This document shows, one piece after another, positions 6,676-15,992 of a DNA stretch of 19,249 nucleotides. This stretch comes from Stramenopiles sp. TOSAG23-2. Taxonomy: Eukaryota; Sar. The stretch spans positions 1 to 19,249 of the forward strand of contig LT649586.1 of assembly GCA_900128395.1 (NCBI GenBank), read 5' to 3'. Made by a program: the position numbers and the translations under genes. The notes beneath the pieces were generated by a model. That model ran no database searches. It was not told the origin of the DNA and saw nothing but the letters and a program-made list of their open reading frames with translations. How positions within the stretch are numbered: the first letter of the stretch is position 1; each line of letters begins with the position of its first letter.

Positions 6676-8957
6676 TGGAAGATATATTAAATAACAAAGA
6701 ACATTTAGAAATGGATGAAAAAAATGTCATTGCTATATTAAATAAAGCGGATGAAATTATACGTAATGCAAATATATTGGAAAGTGTATATTTAGATACA
6801 TTCAATAAAAAGAATGAATATATCAAACAACCTAACTTAGCTATTCAACGAATTGATGAGTATTTAATACAAATAGCACAACGCCATATAGAAGAAAGAA
6901 ATAATAAAAAAATAGATAAAATTGTTAATAGTAAAATTAAAGAAAATAATAGTGATATAGCAGATGATTTAGAAAATACGTTTGTCATTGATAAAACTCC
7001 AGAAAAATCCATGCATAGTTTAAATTCAACTTTGCAACTTGAACAAAGTTATTTTGAAGATAATAGTTTGTTAGCAGATAACAATGATAATCATAATAAC
7101 AGCGGTAGTCCAACAATTGATATAATAACTGGTAGTGATTTATTGAAATTTACACAATCAGCATATACAGAAGATAATAATAACAATGATGATGACAACA
7201 ACGAGGAGTATGATGTTGATGATAATAACGAAACAATTGTGATTGAAAATAATAATAATAACAACAAGAAGAACAACAACAACAACCATATGAAAAGTCG
7301 TCTTCATAAAAGCAACAAGAGCAATAAAACCAAAACACCAATTGTATTATCATTAAATAATGATTTTGAGGCAATTAATTTAACTAATTCTTTTAATCGA
7401 ATTTCTATTGGATCAATTAATTTACCTGGTAATAATGACAATGATGAAGATGATCCGACTTATTTTCAAGATGAAGAGGATGAGGATCATAATAATAATA
7501 ATAATAATAATAATTTATTAAATACCTCTTCATTATCACAATTATATTCTGAACATGTAGCAGAAATGTCAGCAAAAAAGAAAAAGAAGTTAAATAGGAG
7601 TGAAAATAATAATAACCACAATAACAAGACTTTAGAGCATGATGATTATATCAACAACAACGATGATGATTGGTTAGACGATGATGAAATGTCTTCAAGT
7701 TTGAATAAATTATATAATGTGACAAATAATACTGATACTGGTAGTGTTAATACTAATAATGGTAACAATCAACAACCAATGTCTATTCGTGTCTCTGTGA
7801 TGAAACATCGTCGTAAAAAAGGTCAACAACAACGTTTAAATGTCACACAATTAAAAAGCTATTCGTCTACTGTCAATAGATCTAATAATAGTAGTATTGC
7901 CAATGATGATAGTAGTAATGTGAAATTAAATACATCCGTAACAACATCTGCAGTTAATGGTATGATAGAATCTTCATCATTGAATCAACATCAATATGCT
8001 GCAATTATATGGATGCTTTTACGAGAACGACGAGTTAAAATAGCAAAACGTTTATCTGAAATGGTATTTGGTAAATCATATTATACTGATCTCCTTTCAA
8101 ATAATAATGATGGTGATGATGACGATGGCGATACAAACAAAATGAAGCAACAACAAGTTGGTTCTTCTTATGATTTTACAATGAATAATAATAATAATAA
8201 TGATGATATAAAAAATAATAATATATTATCATTTCTTCATGGTGGTATATTAGCAGATGAAGCTGGTTTGAAAAAAACAGCTACAATATCATCGTTCATG
8301 TCAATAGCTACGACTAAGATAAAAGGCAAGACTCAACATCCTTCTATTATAATTACATCACCATCGCGTGTAGATTTATGGAGACAAGTTTTATCATGTG
8401 TCCCAAATTTAAAAGTACATTTTTATACAAAAAAAAAAGCTGCTCGTACACATAGTGTAAGCATTTTGTTAGATCCAACAAATTATTTTGATAAATACGA
8501 TGTTGTAGTGACAACATTTTCAATTATAACTTGCAACGAAGTAGATTCCAAAACGGCAGTGCGTAAAAGTGCATGGATAAAACGTATCGAACAAACACCA
8601 TCGCCAAATAATAGCAATAAAAGAAAGACAAATGAAAATAAAGTAACATTTTTACATTTAACATTTTTTCAACGTGTTGTGCTAGATCAAGCACATACAT
8701 TTGCTACTACTACATCGAAGAAATATATAGCAATACGTAATTTAAAGTGTCGTTATCGATGGTGCTTATGTGATGATGTTCCCGTCACGCCAAGACGTTT
8801 AAGTACTTTATTGACCTTTTTAACAGAAGGGAATGATAATAAATTATCGATTGAACAAATTGCATCGATAGCAGCTGCTAAAGATGTTTGTGCCGGTAGT
8901 AAATATCCAAAACCAAATGTGATTATGTTATCCAGGGAGAAAAGTGATATACTTTGA
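6672..8957 (+). CDS. SNF2-family (TTF2/RAD5-like) ATPase-lobe protein, probably inactive
   Basis: 761 residues from the tandem ATG-ATG at 6672; the only longer in-frame option would need a non-ATG start. The first 420 residues are low complexity, with Asn and Asp runs and basic patches. A RAD5/TTF2-type entry follows (LNQHQYAAIIWMLLRE, from about residue 437), then the N-terminal SNF2 lobe: motif I GGILADEAGLKKTAT (about 524-538), motif Ia TSPSRVDLWRQVL, YDVVVTTFSII, motif II VVLDQAHTF (Asp672-His675) and motif III WCLCDDVPVTPR. Key departures are GLKKT for GLGKT (Lys535 and Thr536 kept), DQAH for DEAH (the hydrolytic Glu is Gln) and loss of the TGTP core. The helicase C-terminal lobe is absent: the frame ends about 90 residues after motif II and 233 bases before the next gene. 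Likely nuclear. Best read as a catalytically dead SNF2 relative or a decaying paralogue; the frame itself is intact. Confidence 0.75.
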   Translation: MMEDILNNKEHLEMDEKNVIAILNKADEIIRNANILESVYLDTFNKKNEYIKQPNLAIQRIDEYLIQIAQRHIEERNNKKIDKIVNSKIKENNSDIADDLENTFVIDKTPEKSMHSLNSTLQLEQSYFEDNSLLADNNDNHNNSGSPTIDIITGSDLLKFTQSAYTEDNNNNDDDNNEEYDVDDNNETIVIENNNNNNKKNNNNNHMKSRLHKSNKSNKTKTPIVLSLNNDFEAINLTNSFNRISIGSINLPGNNDNDEDDPTYFQDEEDEDHNNNNNNNNLLNTSSLSQLYSEHVAEMSAKKKKKLNRSENNNNHNNKTLEHDDYINNNDDDWLDDDEMSSSLNKLYNVTNNTDTGSVNTNNGNNQQPMSIRVSVMKHRRKKGQQQRLNVTQLKSYSSTVNRSNNSSIANDDSSNVKLNTSVTTSAVNGMIESSSLNQHQYAAIIWMLLRERRVKIAKRLSEMVFGKSYYTDLLSNNNDGDDDDGDTNKMKQQQVGSSYDFTMNNNNNNDDIKNNNILSFLHGGILADEAGLKKTATISSFMSIATTKIKGKTQHPSIIITSPSRVDLWRQVLSCVPNLKVHFYTKKKAARTHSVSILLDPTNYFDKYDVVVTTFSIITCNEVDSKTAVRKSAWIKRIEQTPSPNNSNKRKTNENKVTFLHLTFFQRVVLDQAHTFATTTSKKYIAIRNLKCRYRWCLCDDVPVTPRRLSTLLTFLTEGNDNKLSIEQIASIAAAKDVCAGSKYPKPNVIMLSREKSDIL

Positions 8958-9158
8958 GGTGATTTTTCTACGTAGTTTCAATAGTCCTTGGTTCTATATA
9001 TATTATTGTAAATTTATATATTTAGACATCATATAGGGCATATTTGGTATTCTATTTAATACTTTCACATATTATTAATATTTGTGTTGTCCGGCGAGGT
9101 TGTTGTTGAGAAACGTAGAAACGTTTCAATTATTATAGTTGTTTGCAAAAAACAAAAA

Positions 9159-9185
9159 ATGTCAAGAGTTTTTGATAATAGGTAA
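9159..9185 (+). other. Short upstream ORF before the LRR gene
   Basis: An 8-codon frame (MSRVFDNR) ends with TAA five bases before the LRR start at 9191. It may be a regulatory uORF. Alternatively, the sequence AATAG followed by GTAAAAG at its end could be a first-exon/donor boundary. Nothing here decides between these. Confidence 0.25.
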
Positions 9186-9190
9186 AAGCA

Positions 9191-10825
9191 ATGCAAAATA
9201 ATAATTCTGATAATACGTCACCATCACCAAACGGTAATACTACTAATAATAAGAATGATAACAATAATATGAATAATAATAATAATAAAAATACAAAAAT
9301 TAATAAAGATAATTCTCCAACATCATTAATATTACGTAATGTTAATTTAATTGATATAAATATACTAGATATCAAAAATAAATTAGTACATATAAAATCT
9401 CCATTAGCTTCTATGTCAAATGATGCGATAATGAATGCATCTCATGTTGATTTTAATAATAATGATTTAATATCATTGGCTGGTATTGAAATATTTAAAT
9501 ATCTTGTACATTTGAACCTTGCAAAAAATAACATATTGCCATCAACTTTACAATATATTCCATCAATAACTGCTTCAAATATTACACATTTAAATTTATC
9601 ACAAAATAATTTAACGAAAATACCATGGAACGAATTGAAAAAATTAACAAATTTAATCGATATCAACTTTGATTATAATAACATTGATGATATAAATGTA
9701 AATGACATTATGGAACATGCAGTAGCTACGTTACCATTAAAATCAATATCATTAAAAGGCAATAAAATAAAGAATGTCAATGGATTGCAATATTTTTCTT
9801 CTATTGATTTTTTAGATTTAAGTGAAAATTTATTATCTACTTCTTTTGTGAATAATGGAATCAAATTATTAAACGATCCATCTTTATCTATACAAAATTT
9901 ATCATTAATGAAAAATGAGGTATGTAAATCAAAATGCTATACGCATACAATATATGAATATTTTCCATCATTGAAAATTTTAGACGGTAATATGATTATG
10001 TTGAATGAAAAAGAACGAAGAAAACGATGTAATCAATTAAAACGACGATGTGGCTGTCCAATAATTATAAAAGGCATAAGAGAACGTCCAAAAACAATTG
10101 TATGCATTCCTGTTGATGATGATACAAAAAAGGAAAGTTTATCATCACCTGTCGCGGTTTTATCACCAGTACAAATTGAAAAGAAAGTAATTGTAAAATC
10201 ACCAAAAACGGAAAAAGAAACACAATTAAAATGTTTAAATGAATTAAGTATTGAAGAAAAGAAAGATAAAGTTGTAGCAAGTACTACTACTACTATGCCG
10301 AAAAAAAAAGTAATTATAGCAACAAGTAAATATAAACACCCAGCAACAAAAAAATCACGTATACCATTATCAAAAAGAACAAAATCTACTCCTGTATATA
10401 AACAATTTGTTAAAAAAGGAGATAACAATAAAAATAAAAAAGTAGAACAACTTCGTCCTGGAAAATTATTAAATCAATCATTTACAAAATTAAATGGCTT
10501 TAATAGTAATCGTAATGGATCATTGCCATTAAGATTACTTGGAAGAAATAAACGACGTGGTAATTATAATAAATTTACACGAATTATACAATCACGACGT
10601 AGAAATATGGTGAAACAACAAGAATATGAATGGAATCAACAACAATTACAAATGATGGCAATGATGCAGCAACAACAAATTAATAATAATGAGGATGGAA
10701 AAGAACATGAAGTGCAACATCCTCAACCACCATCATCACCAGCACCATCTAATAATAATGCAAAAGCATCTCCAAGGGTAACTAAACATTTACAACAAGA
10801 ACAACAACAACAAGTAAGAGTGTAA
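9191..10825 (+). CDS. Leucine-rich-repeat protein (SDS22/LRR-cap type) with a basic low-complexity tail
   Basis: 544 residues. The first 45 are Asn-rich. Residues about 83-266 form several LxxLxLxxN repeats (VHLNLAKNNI, THLNLSQNNLTKIP, KSISLKGNKIKNVNGL, DFLDLSENLL) and end in an LRR-cap-like YEYFPSLKILDG. This is the pattern of SDS22, LRRC or axonemal-type LRR adaptors, which bind partner proteins and have no enzymatic role. The cap is followed by a Cys- and basic-rich stretch (ERRKRCNQLKRRCGCP), a Ser-Pro/Lys-rich linker, an Arg/Lys-rich segment (about 370-475) and Gln/Asn runs near the C terminus. The basic tail suggests nucleic-acid, membrane or microtubule contact; that is inference. It lies 233 bases after the SNF2-like gene on the same strand. 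An orthologue could not be named. Confidence 0.72.
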   Translation: MQNNNSDNTSPSPNGNTTNNKNDNNNMNNNNNKNTKINKDNSPTSLILRNVNLIDINILDIKNKLVHIKSPLASMSNDAIMNASHVDFNNNDLISLAGIEIFKYLVHLNLAKNNILPSTLQYIPSITASNITHLNLSQNNLTKIPWNELKKLTNLIDINFDYNNIDDINVNDIMEHAVATLPLKSISLKGNKIKNVNGLQYFSSIDFLDLSENLLSTSFVNNGIKLLNDPSLSIQNLSLMKNEVCKSKCYTHTIYEYFPSLKILDGNMIMLNEKERRKRCNQLKRRCGCPIIIKGIRERPKTIVCIPVDDDTKKESLSSPVAVLSPVQIEKKVIVKSPKTEKETQLKCLNELSIEEKKDKVVASTTTTMPKKKVIIATSKYKHPATKKSRIPLSKRTKSTPVYKQFVKKGDNNKNKKVEQLRPGKLLNQSFTKLNGFNSNRNGSLPLRLLGRNKRRGNYNKFTRIIQSRRRNMVKQQEYEWNQQQLQMMAMMQQQQINNNEDGKEHEVQHPQPPSSPAPSNNNAKASPRVTKHLQQEQQQQVRV

Positions 10826-11160
10826 AATATATATGTATATTTTTGTGTTGTATTTTTTTTTTTACTCTATAGCATTTATATTATTATTCTTCTAATAATT
10901 ATGGCACTAAATTATTATTCTTGAAAATATTTATATATACTATCATATTCATATTACATACAAAAATAATGTATACGGACAAATGCAACATAAATAATAG
11001 AACACAAAGCACAAAAATAATATAGAAAGTTGTTCAAGTTACTACGTATATGTACAAGTTGTATAATTGAATTGAATCTTTTTGTAAAATATTATAGAGA
11101 TTAATATTTAAAAATTGAATTTATCAAATTAAAATAAGTTTTTTATACATCTGTATTTAA
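10826..11160. other. Intergenic between the LRR and RNA methyltransferase genes
   Basis: 335 AT-rich bases between two plus-strand genes, holding poly-T and TA stretches. No RNA gene or reading frame is seen. It probably contains the LRR gene's 3' UTR and the methyltransferase promoter. Confidence 0.45.
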
Positions 11161-12138
11161 ATGACAACCATTGTTTCAACTGTAAATAATAATAATATCG
11201 CACCAATATTAATAGAGGATCCAAGTGATATTCGAGTTAATATATTTCATAATTTAAAAGATGCAAAAGCAACAATACGAGATGGAATGTTTATCGCTGA
11301 AGGGCCTGAAACCATACGTTTATTATTAAACAATACTTTAGATATTGAACCAAAAATATTATTATTGAAACCAAGTATTTTTGAAAAATTATCACCTGCC
11401 ATAGAAAATTGTAAATATAAAGATTCTTTGAAAGTTTATATAATGAATGCAAAATTAATTGCAAAATTAGTTTGTTTTAATAGTTGTAGAGGTTCTTTAG
11501 CAGCTGGTATACGACCCACTCATCATAATCTTTCATATTGCATCGAAAAAATGGTATCTTATTCAATCAAAAGTACTACTGATGGTACCACCACAATCAA
11601 TAGTAATAAAAAAAATGCAAAATCATCAAATCATCATGAATGGCGTATATTAGCTATAGATGGTAGTAATAATGCTGCAAATATTGGATCAATGATTCGA
11701 TCTGCAAGTGCATTTGGTATAAATTTAATTTTATTAAGTCATGATTGTTGTGATCCATATTATCGTCAAAGTATACGAGTTTCTGTTGGACATATATTTA
11801 ACATTCCAACTATTCAAGTAGTGAATTTAAAAGATACATTATCCATGTTAATGAATGAACATGGTGTTTCAGTATTTGCTGCTGTTATAGATAAAAATGC
11901 ACATTTATTAAATCATCAATTTTTACAAACAAATTTATCATCAACAAAACGCTGGGTTATTATTCTTGGTAATGAAGATAAAGGTATATCAACTGAGATT
12001 ATATCAGATGATAAAATTATTAAAACACGGATAGATATGGAGACGGGAGTTGATTCATTATCGATTAACAATGCATGTGCAATCTTTTTATATGCCTTTG
12101 TTTCGGCTGGTACAGTAAATAGAAAAGGAGAGAGTTAG
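11161..12138 (+). CDS. SpoU/TrmH-family RNA 2'-O-ribose methyltransferase
   Basis: Predicted to transfer a methyl group from S-adenosylmethionine to a ribose 2'-OH in rRNA or tRNA using the trefoil-knot SPOUT fold. 325 residues from the ATG at 11161. An N-terminal substrate-binding region (about 30-115) includes RDGMFIAEGPETIRLLL, typical of the SpoU_sub_bind domain. A Ser/Thr/Asn-rich linker (about 135-160) leads to the catalytic domain: motif 1 NNAANIGSMIRSASAFG with Asn171 and Arg180, motif 2 ILGNEDKGIS (about 268-277) and motif 3 IDMETGVDSLSINNA (from 291). Motif 3 usually reads SLNVS; here the Asn position is Ser301. There is no convincing mitochondrial presequence, so it may be cytosolic or nucleolar, but organellar rRNA (MRM1- or MRM3-like) cannot be excluded. 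It faces the CFAP97 gene tail to tail. Confidence 0.87.
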   Translation: MTTIVSTVNNNNIAPILIEDPSDIRVNIFHNLKDAKATIRDGMFIAEGPETIRLLLNNTLDIEPKILLLKPSIFEKLSPAIENCKYKDSLKVYIMNAKLIAKLVCFNSCRGSLAAGIRPTHHNLSYCIEKMVSYSIKSTTDGTTTINSNKKNAKSSNHHEWRILAIDGSNNAANIGSMIRSASAFGINLILLSHDCCDPYYRQSIRVSVGHIFNIPTIQVVNLKDTLSMLMNEHGVSVFAAVIDKNAHLLNHQFLQTNLSSTKRWVIILGNEDKGISTEIISDDKIIKTRIDMETGVDSLSINNACAIFLYAFVSAGTVNRKGES

Positions 12139-12277
12139 AGTATGATACATTTTTAAAATATTAAAAAAATAATTTTTGTTTTAAATAATAATTTATACAC
12201 ACACATGGAGGATTTTTTTTAAAAGCACATACCACCAGTATATATATATACATACACATGCATGCGTTACAAACATA

Positions 12278-12326
12278 CTTCTCTACACAAAATATATGAT
12301 ACGAACCGTAATCATTTGTAGAGAAG
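12278..12326. terminator. Hairpin between two convergent genes, possibly a shared 3'-end structure
   Basis: CTTCTCTACA (12278-12287) and its exact complement TGTAGAGAAG (12317-12326) form a 10-bp stem. Partial extra pairing continues inward (ATGAT with ATCAT). It lies in the middle of the 266-base gap between the convergent stops at 12138 and 12405, so either transcript would carry it in its 3' UTR. Eukaryotic terminators are not usually simple hairpins, so the role in transcript ends or stability is inferred. Confidence 0.3.
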
Positions 12327-12404
12327 AAACTACGCACTAGAACACAATTTTTTTATAAATATATCAAAGGTGACATCATTAATACCACACATATTTCTTT
12401 TATT

Positions 12405-13790
12405 TTAAGCATTGAAATAATATGCCCCTTCTTCATCTTGTAATAAACTGACTTTAGTTGCTACATGACGTGCTAATTTCACAGCTGCATTGAAACCTTC
12501 CGTCAATGTTTGTGCAACATCACTTATACGTTTATAGACGACTTCGTTATTATTAGTACCACCATCAATATCTCCTAATAAATTGAAATCTTCTTCTTCA
12601 TCTTCATTAACCGGTTCAACCATTTCCAGTGTTGCTACTGCCCAATCTTCTTGACACATTTGTTTAATTTTTGGTATTAAACAAATATATTCAACAGTCA
12701 CTTCATCTCCTGGAATGAAACCACGTATTAACAATCCAATGCAACCATCTGAACCATTTGGATGTCTCATACCAATTTCAATCACAGTAGTACGAACATC
12801 AACACGTTCAGTCTCACCAACCGTAAATGTAATTTCTTCTTCCAATAAAATTACTTCATGAGATGGTGTTGGTTTTTGTGGAACTTGCAGCAATTGTTGT
12901 TGTTGTTGCCCATCAAAAGGGGGTTCAGTACCTTGAAGACCATCTTCATATGGACCTAAACCAGTGCCTCTAGATCCTGCTGTGGACATTCGTCCTTCTG
13001 CCGTATTTGGTCGATATGCCATTGAATCCGATGTACTTGGCCTGTATGCCATTGATTCCGAAGTTCCTGGTCTTGATTTAAACGTACCACTACCACCACC
13101 ACTTGATCGCATACCACCTCTACTACGTGTCATTCTTGAACTTCCACGTGTACCTGGTGTAGAAAACCTTCCATCCGTTGTCATTGACATCGTACTACCA
13201 GATGTACGTGGACGTCTACGACTTTGCGATGAGCCAATATTTCTTAAATGACGTCTTCTTAAGGAACCTTGTGATTGCGATGTCATCGGTCGCAATTTAC
13301 CATGCTTATCAAATTTATTTAATATATATGGATATTCTCCCATATGTTCCAAATGTTTCTCCAATACTACACGTTCTTGCTCCCATTTTTGTACATCATA
13401 ATATGGTTTTGTTTTTTGAATACGTTGTAACATAACTTTGTTTTTCTGATTGATCTTTTTCAATCTAGCCACGCGATGCGGGTAGTTTAACGATTTGCAA
13501 AACTGTCTTGACGTATTATGCATATCTATTGAATTATGTTGCATAATCCATGACATTTTTTCCAATAGCATACGATTATCACGTTCAATTGCAGTAAACC
13601 TTTCTTCTTGCATTTGTTCTTTTTTTAAATTACGGCGTTTTACACCTTTTTTTACATTTCTGTACGAATATGGGACTTCATTATCAACTGATTTTGTGAC
13701 GCGTTTTAATCTTCGTCTGTATGACCTTTTTTTTCGTTCCATGTCCTTTTTCTCACAGATCCGATTCTGTACCATCATACGGCGATACAT
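12405..13790 (-). CDS. CFAP97/Hemingway-domain cilia and flagella protein
   Basis: Predicted axonemal or cilium-assembly protein. 461 residues from the ATG at 13790. A strongly basic N terminus (about 14-58) is followed by the CFAP97 (Hmw) domain, about 64-140: ERDNRMLLEKMSWIM, CKSLNYPHRVARLKKI and NQKNKVMLQRIQKTKPYY keep the diagnostic ENxxLL - SLNxxxR - ENxxLLxRI - PxY spacing. The middle (about 165-300) is Ser/Arg/Gly-rich with a short tandem motif (SMAYRPSTSD then SMAYRPNTAE). The C-terminal part (about 308-461) is a mixed beta/alpha region with an acidic loop (EDEEEDF); I did not recognise it. Most CFAP97D proteins are shorter and lack such a domain. The presence of this gene is the main argument that the organism builds flagella. 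Confidence 0.8.
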   Translation of the reverse strand: MYRRMMVQNRICEKKDMERKKRSYRRRLKRVTKSVDNEVPYSYRNVKKGVKRRNLKKEQMQEERFTAIERDNRMLLEKMSWIMQHNSIDMHNTSRQFCKSLNYPHRVARLKKINQKNKVMLQRIQKTKPYYDVQKWEQERVVLEKHLEHMGEYPYILNKFDKHGKLRPMTSQSQGSLRRRHLRNIGSSQSRRRPRTSGSTMSMTTDGRFSTPGTRGSSRMTRSRGGMRSSGGGSGTFKSRPGTSESMAYRPSTSDSMAYRPNTAEGRMSTAGSRGTGLGPYEDGLQGTEPPFDGQQQQQLLQVPQKPTPSHEVILLEEEITFTVGETERVDVRTTVIEIGMRHPNGSDGCIGLLIRGFIPGDEVTVEYICLIPKIKQMCQEDWAVATLEMVEPVNEDEEEDFNLLGDIDGGTNNNEVVYKRISDVAQTLTEGFNAAVKLARHVATKVSLLQDEEGAYYFNA

Positions 13791-14467
13791 GATGGTGATA
13801 TGTTATATAATATAATTTGGACTGAAACTAAACCTTATATCTAAATTATTACAAACACGTTTTCACTGATTATAAAAAAACAAACTTTTGTTTAAACAAT
13901 CAAACTTCCGTACCAACCAATATATATCTATATATATATATATTCTATCCCACTTCACTCGGTCTAATTTAAATATCGATTGACAATTATTATATATATA
14001 TATGAAACCACCCTCTCCATAGTCAATATACACATATATATATATTTATACCTTGTTATAAATAAGCGGATATATATGTATAGATAGAAATGATGATGAT
14101 GACCATATTCAAGCCTATTTTTGTCAATTTTAATCAAATCTTAGATCTTATTTACCTGCTATGTACCTGTATTCAAAAATGACATTTTTTTATAAAATTT
14201 TTTATCGTATTCACGCCGTAACGGAATAGAGAGAGAATATGATCGTCATAGAGGCCGAAAAATATCCGAAACCAGGTTCGACAACAAAAAAAATAAAAAA
14301 AAGAAAAGAGAGTCAATCTAACACTATTTTTTACTAAAATTTAAAATTCATAGAACACTATATATATAGTATATTTCAATTGAAAGAACAAGTTGATTGT
14401 GTTTTTATTTTATGTCCTTTTAGACAGAAAGAAACGAATCAACCATTCCATTCATCTATCTATCAAT
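13791..14467. promoter_or_regulatory. Divergent intergenic region between the CFAP97 and CoA-transferase genes
   Basis: 677 bases separating two divergent start codons, so both promoters should lie here. It contains several TATATA runs (about 13920-13942, 13990-14002, 14035-14044 and 14360-14369). A somewhat less AT-rich segment lies at 14210-14280 (ACGCCGTAACGG, GAGGCCG). A TTCGAC sequence at 14276 recalls a T-loop, but it has no tRNA around it. No named motif can be defended. Confidence 0.35.
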
Positions 14468-15934
14468 ATGTTATTAAGAAAAATAAATAAACAATTAACA
14501 AAAGTAACAACATGTAATATACGAAATGCAATACCTCGTCATCAACAACAATATTATTATCATCCAGTTGTAACATTCAAACATTGTAATAATAATAATA
14601 ATGATAAATGCAAGATAAAAAATGAATATCAAACAACCTTTCCAATTCAATTCACAACACGTGATTTTTCTTCTACTGCTTCTTCTTCACCGCCAAAATT
14701 AATGGAAGGTATGAAAGTTGTTGAATTGGCAAGTGTATTAGCTGGGCCTACCGTATGTCAATTCCTTGCTGAACTTGGTGCAAGCGTTGTTAAAGTTGAA
14801 AATACCACGACAAGAGGAGATGTTACACGTACATGGAAATTAGCAAATGATAAACCAGATTCAACAGTTACTGCATATTTTTCATGTTGTAATTTAGGCA
14901 AGAAAAGTTTAGCAATTAATTTAAAGGATCCAAGAGGATTGGAAATCATACATAAAATGGTTGAAGATGCCGATGTAGTTGTTGCTTCATATAAACCTGG
15001 TGATGCAGAAAAATTAAAAGTTGATTATAAAACATTATCAACCATTAACCCAAAGTTAATATATGCACAAATTACTGGGTATGGTTTAGATGATGATCGT
15101 GCTGGATATGATGCAGTTATACAAGCAGAAAGTGGATTTCAATTTATAAATGGTGAACCTGATCCATCGCCACCTACAAAAATGCCAGTTGCATTGATGG
15201 ATTTATTAGCAGCGCATCAAATCAAAGAAGCATTATTAGTTAATTTATGGAGAAGAGAACGTAATGGTAATCAATATGGTTCATTTGTAAATGTATCTTT
15301 ACTTGCATCTGGTGTCAGTGCATTGGCAAATCAAGCAACTGGATATTTAGTTGCTGGTGCAAATCCAAACCGTATTGGTAGTGATCATCCATCAATTTGC
15401 CCATATGGTACCATTTTTAAATGCAAGGATGGTGGTTTAATAACATTAGCAGTTGGTAGTGATAAGCAATATCAAAATTTATGTAAAGTTTTAGGTCAAC
15501 CTGAACTTGGAGTTGATGAAAGATTTAATACAAATCCAAATCGTGTGAAAAATAGAGAAGAATGTAAATCGATCATGAAAGAATTAATTGAACAATTTGA
15601 TCGCCCATATTTATTAAATGAATTACGTATAAATGCAGTACCAGCAGGTGGTGTAAATGAAATATCAGATGTATTTGAACAACCACAAGCTGAAGAGTTA
15701 GTTGTTCGTAATGATCATGGTAATGCATTAGGTGTAAAACAAGTGGCATTCAATACTGTGACATATGAAGAAAGTAATAATAATATTAATTATATGAATG
15801 AGGATGAACAATTATTATTACCACCACCACAATATGGTCAACATACAACAAGTGTTTTAATGGAAGATTGTCAATATACAAAGGAGAAGATTGAGGAATT
15901 AATAAATGATGGTGTAGTAGAACAACTTTCATAG
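14468..15934 (+). CDS. Mitochondrial family III CoA-transferase (CaiB/BaiF; succinyl-CoA:dicarboxylate type)
   Basis: Predicted to move coenzyme A between carboxylic acids, most like the mitochondrial succinyl-CoA:glutarate (SUGCT) branch. 488 residues from the ATG at 14468, chosen because it opens an Arg/Lys-rich, acid-free presequence (MLLRKINKQLTKVTTCNIRN) typical of mitochondrial import; the frame stays open upstream without an in-frame ATG. The mature domain starts about residue 78 (MEGMKVVELASVLAGPTVCQ). Other family landmarks: ELGASVVKVE, GKKSLAINLKDPRG, QITGYGLDDDRAGYDAVIQA, the catalytic Asp245 in PVALMDLLAAHQ, NRIGSDHPSICPYGTIF, and VPAGGVNEISDVFEQPQ. The length is usual plus a presequence and a short Asn/Glu insert near 434-450. 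The alternative is a racemase (AMACR) or another acyl-CoA substrate, since substrate cannot be read from the motifs. Confidence 0.88.
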   Translation: MLLRKINKQLTKVTTCNIRNAIPRHQQQYYYHPVVTFKHCNNNNNDKCKIKNEYQTTFPIQFTTRDFSSTASSSPPKLMEGMKVVELASVLAGPTVCQFLAELGASVVKVENTTTRGDVTRTWKLANDKPDSTVTAYFSCCNLGKKSLAINLKDPRGLEIIHKMVEDADVVVASYKPGDAEKLKVDYKTLSTINPKLIYAQITGYGLDDDRAGYDAVIQAESGFQFINGEPDPSPPTKMPVALMDLLAAHQIKEALLVNLWRRERNGNQYGSFVNVSLLASGVSALANQATGYLVAGANPNRIGSDHPSICPYGTIFKCKDGGLITLAVGSDKQYQNLCKVLGQPELGVDERFNTNPNRVKNREECKSIMKELIEQFDRPYLLNELRINAVPAGGVNEISDVFEQPQAEELVVRNDHGNALGVKQVAFNTVTYEESNNNINYMNEDEQLLLPPPQYGQHTTSVLMEDCQYTKEKIEELINDGVVEQLS

Positions 15935-15986
15935 TTTTTTTTAGCGAGTGTGTGTATTAAAATGAAATACAACGTGTGTATATTTA

Positions 15987-15992
15987 AATAAA
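15987..15992 (+). terminator. Possible polyadenylation signal of the CoA-transferase gene
   Basis: AATAAA lies about 53 bases after the stop at 15934, at a plausible distance for a short 3' UTR. Such hexamers are common by chance in AT-rich DNA. Confidence 0.3.

Noticed and set aside
14270-14290. A GGTTCGAC sequence like a tRNA T-loop
   Set aside because: The flanking bases do not form a T stem and there is no acceptor, D or anticodon arm at the required distances.
14393-14467. Extension of the CoA-transferase upstream to a TTG codon
   Set aside because: The ATG at 14468 opens a classic mitochondrial presequence; the upstream part is probably untranslated leader that happens to stay open.
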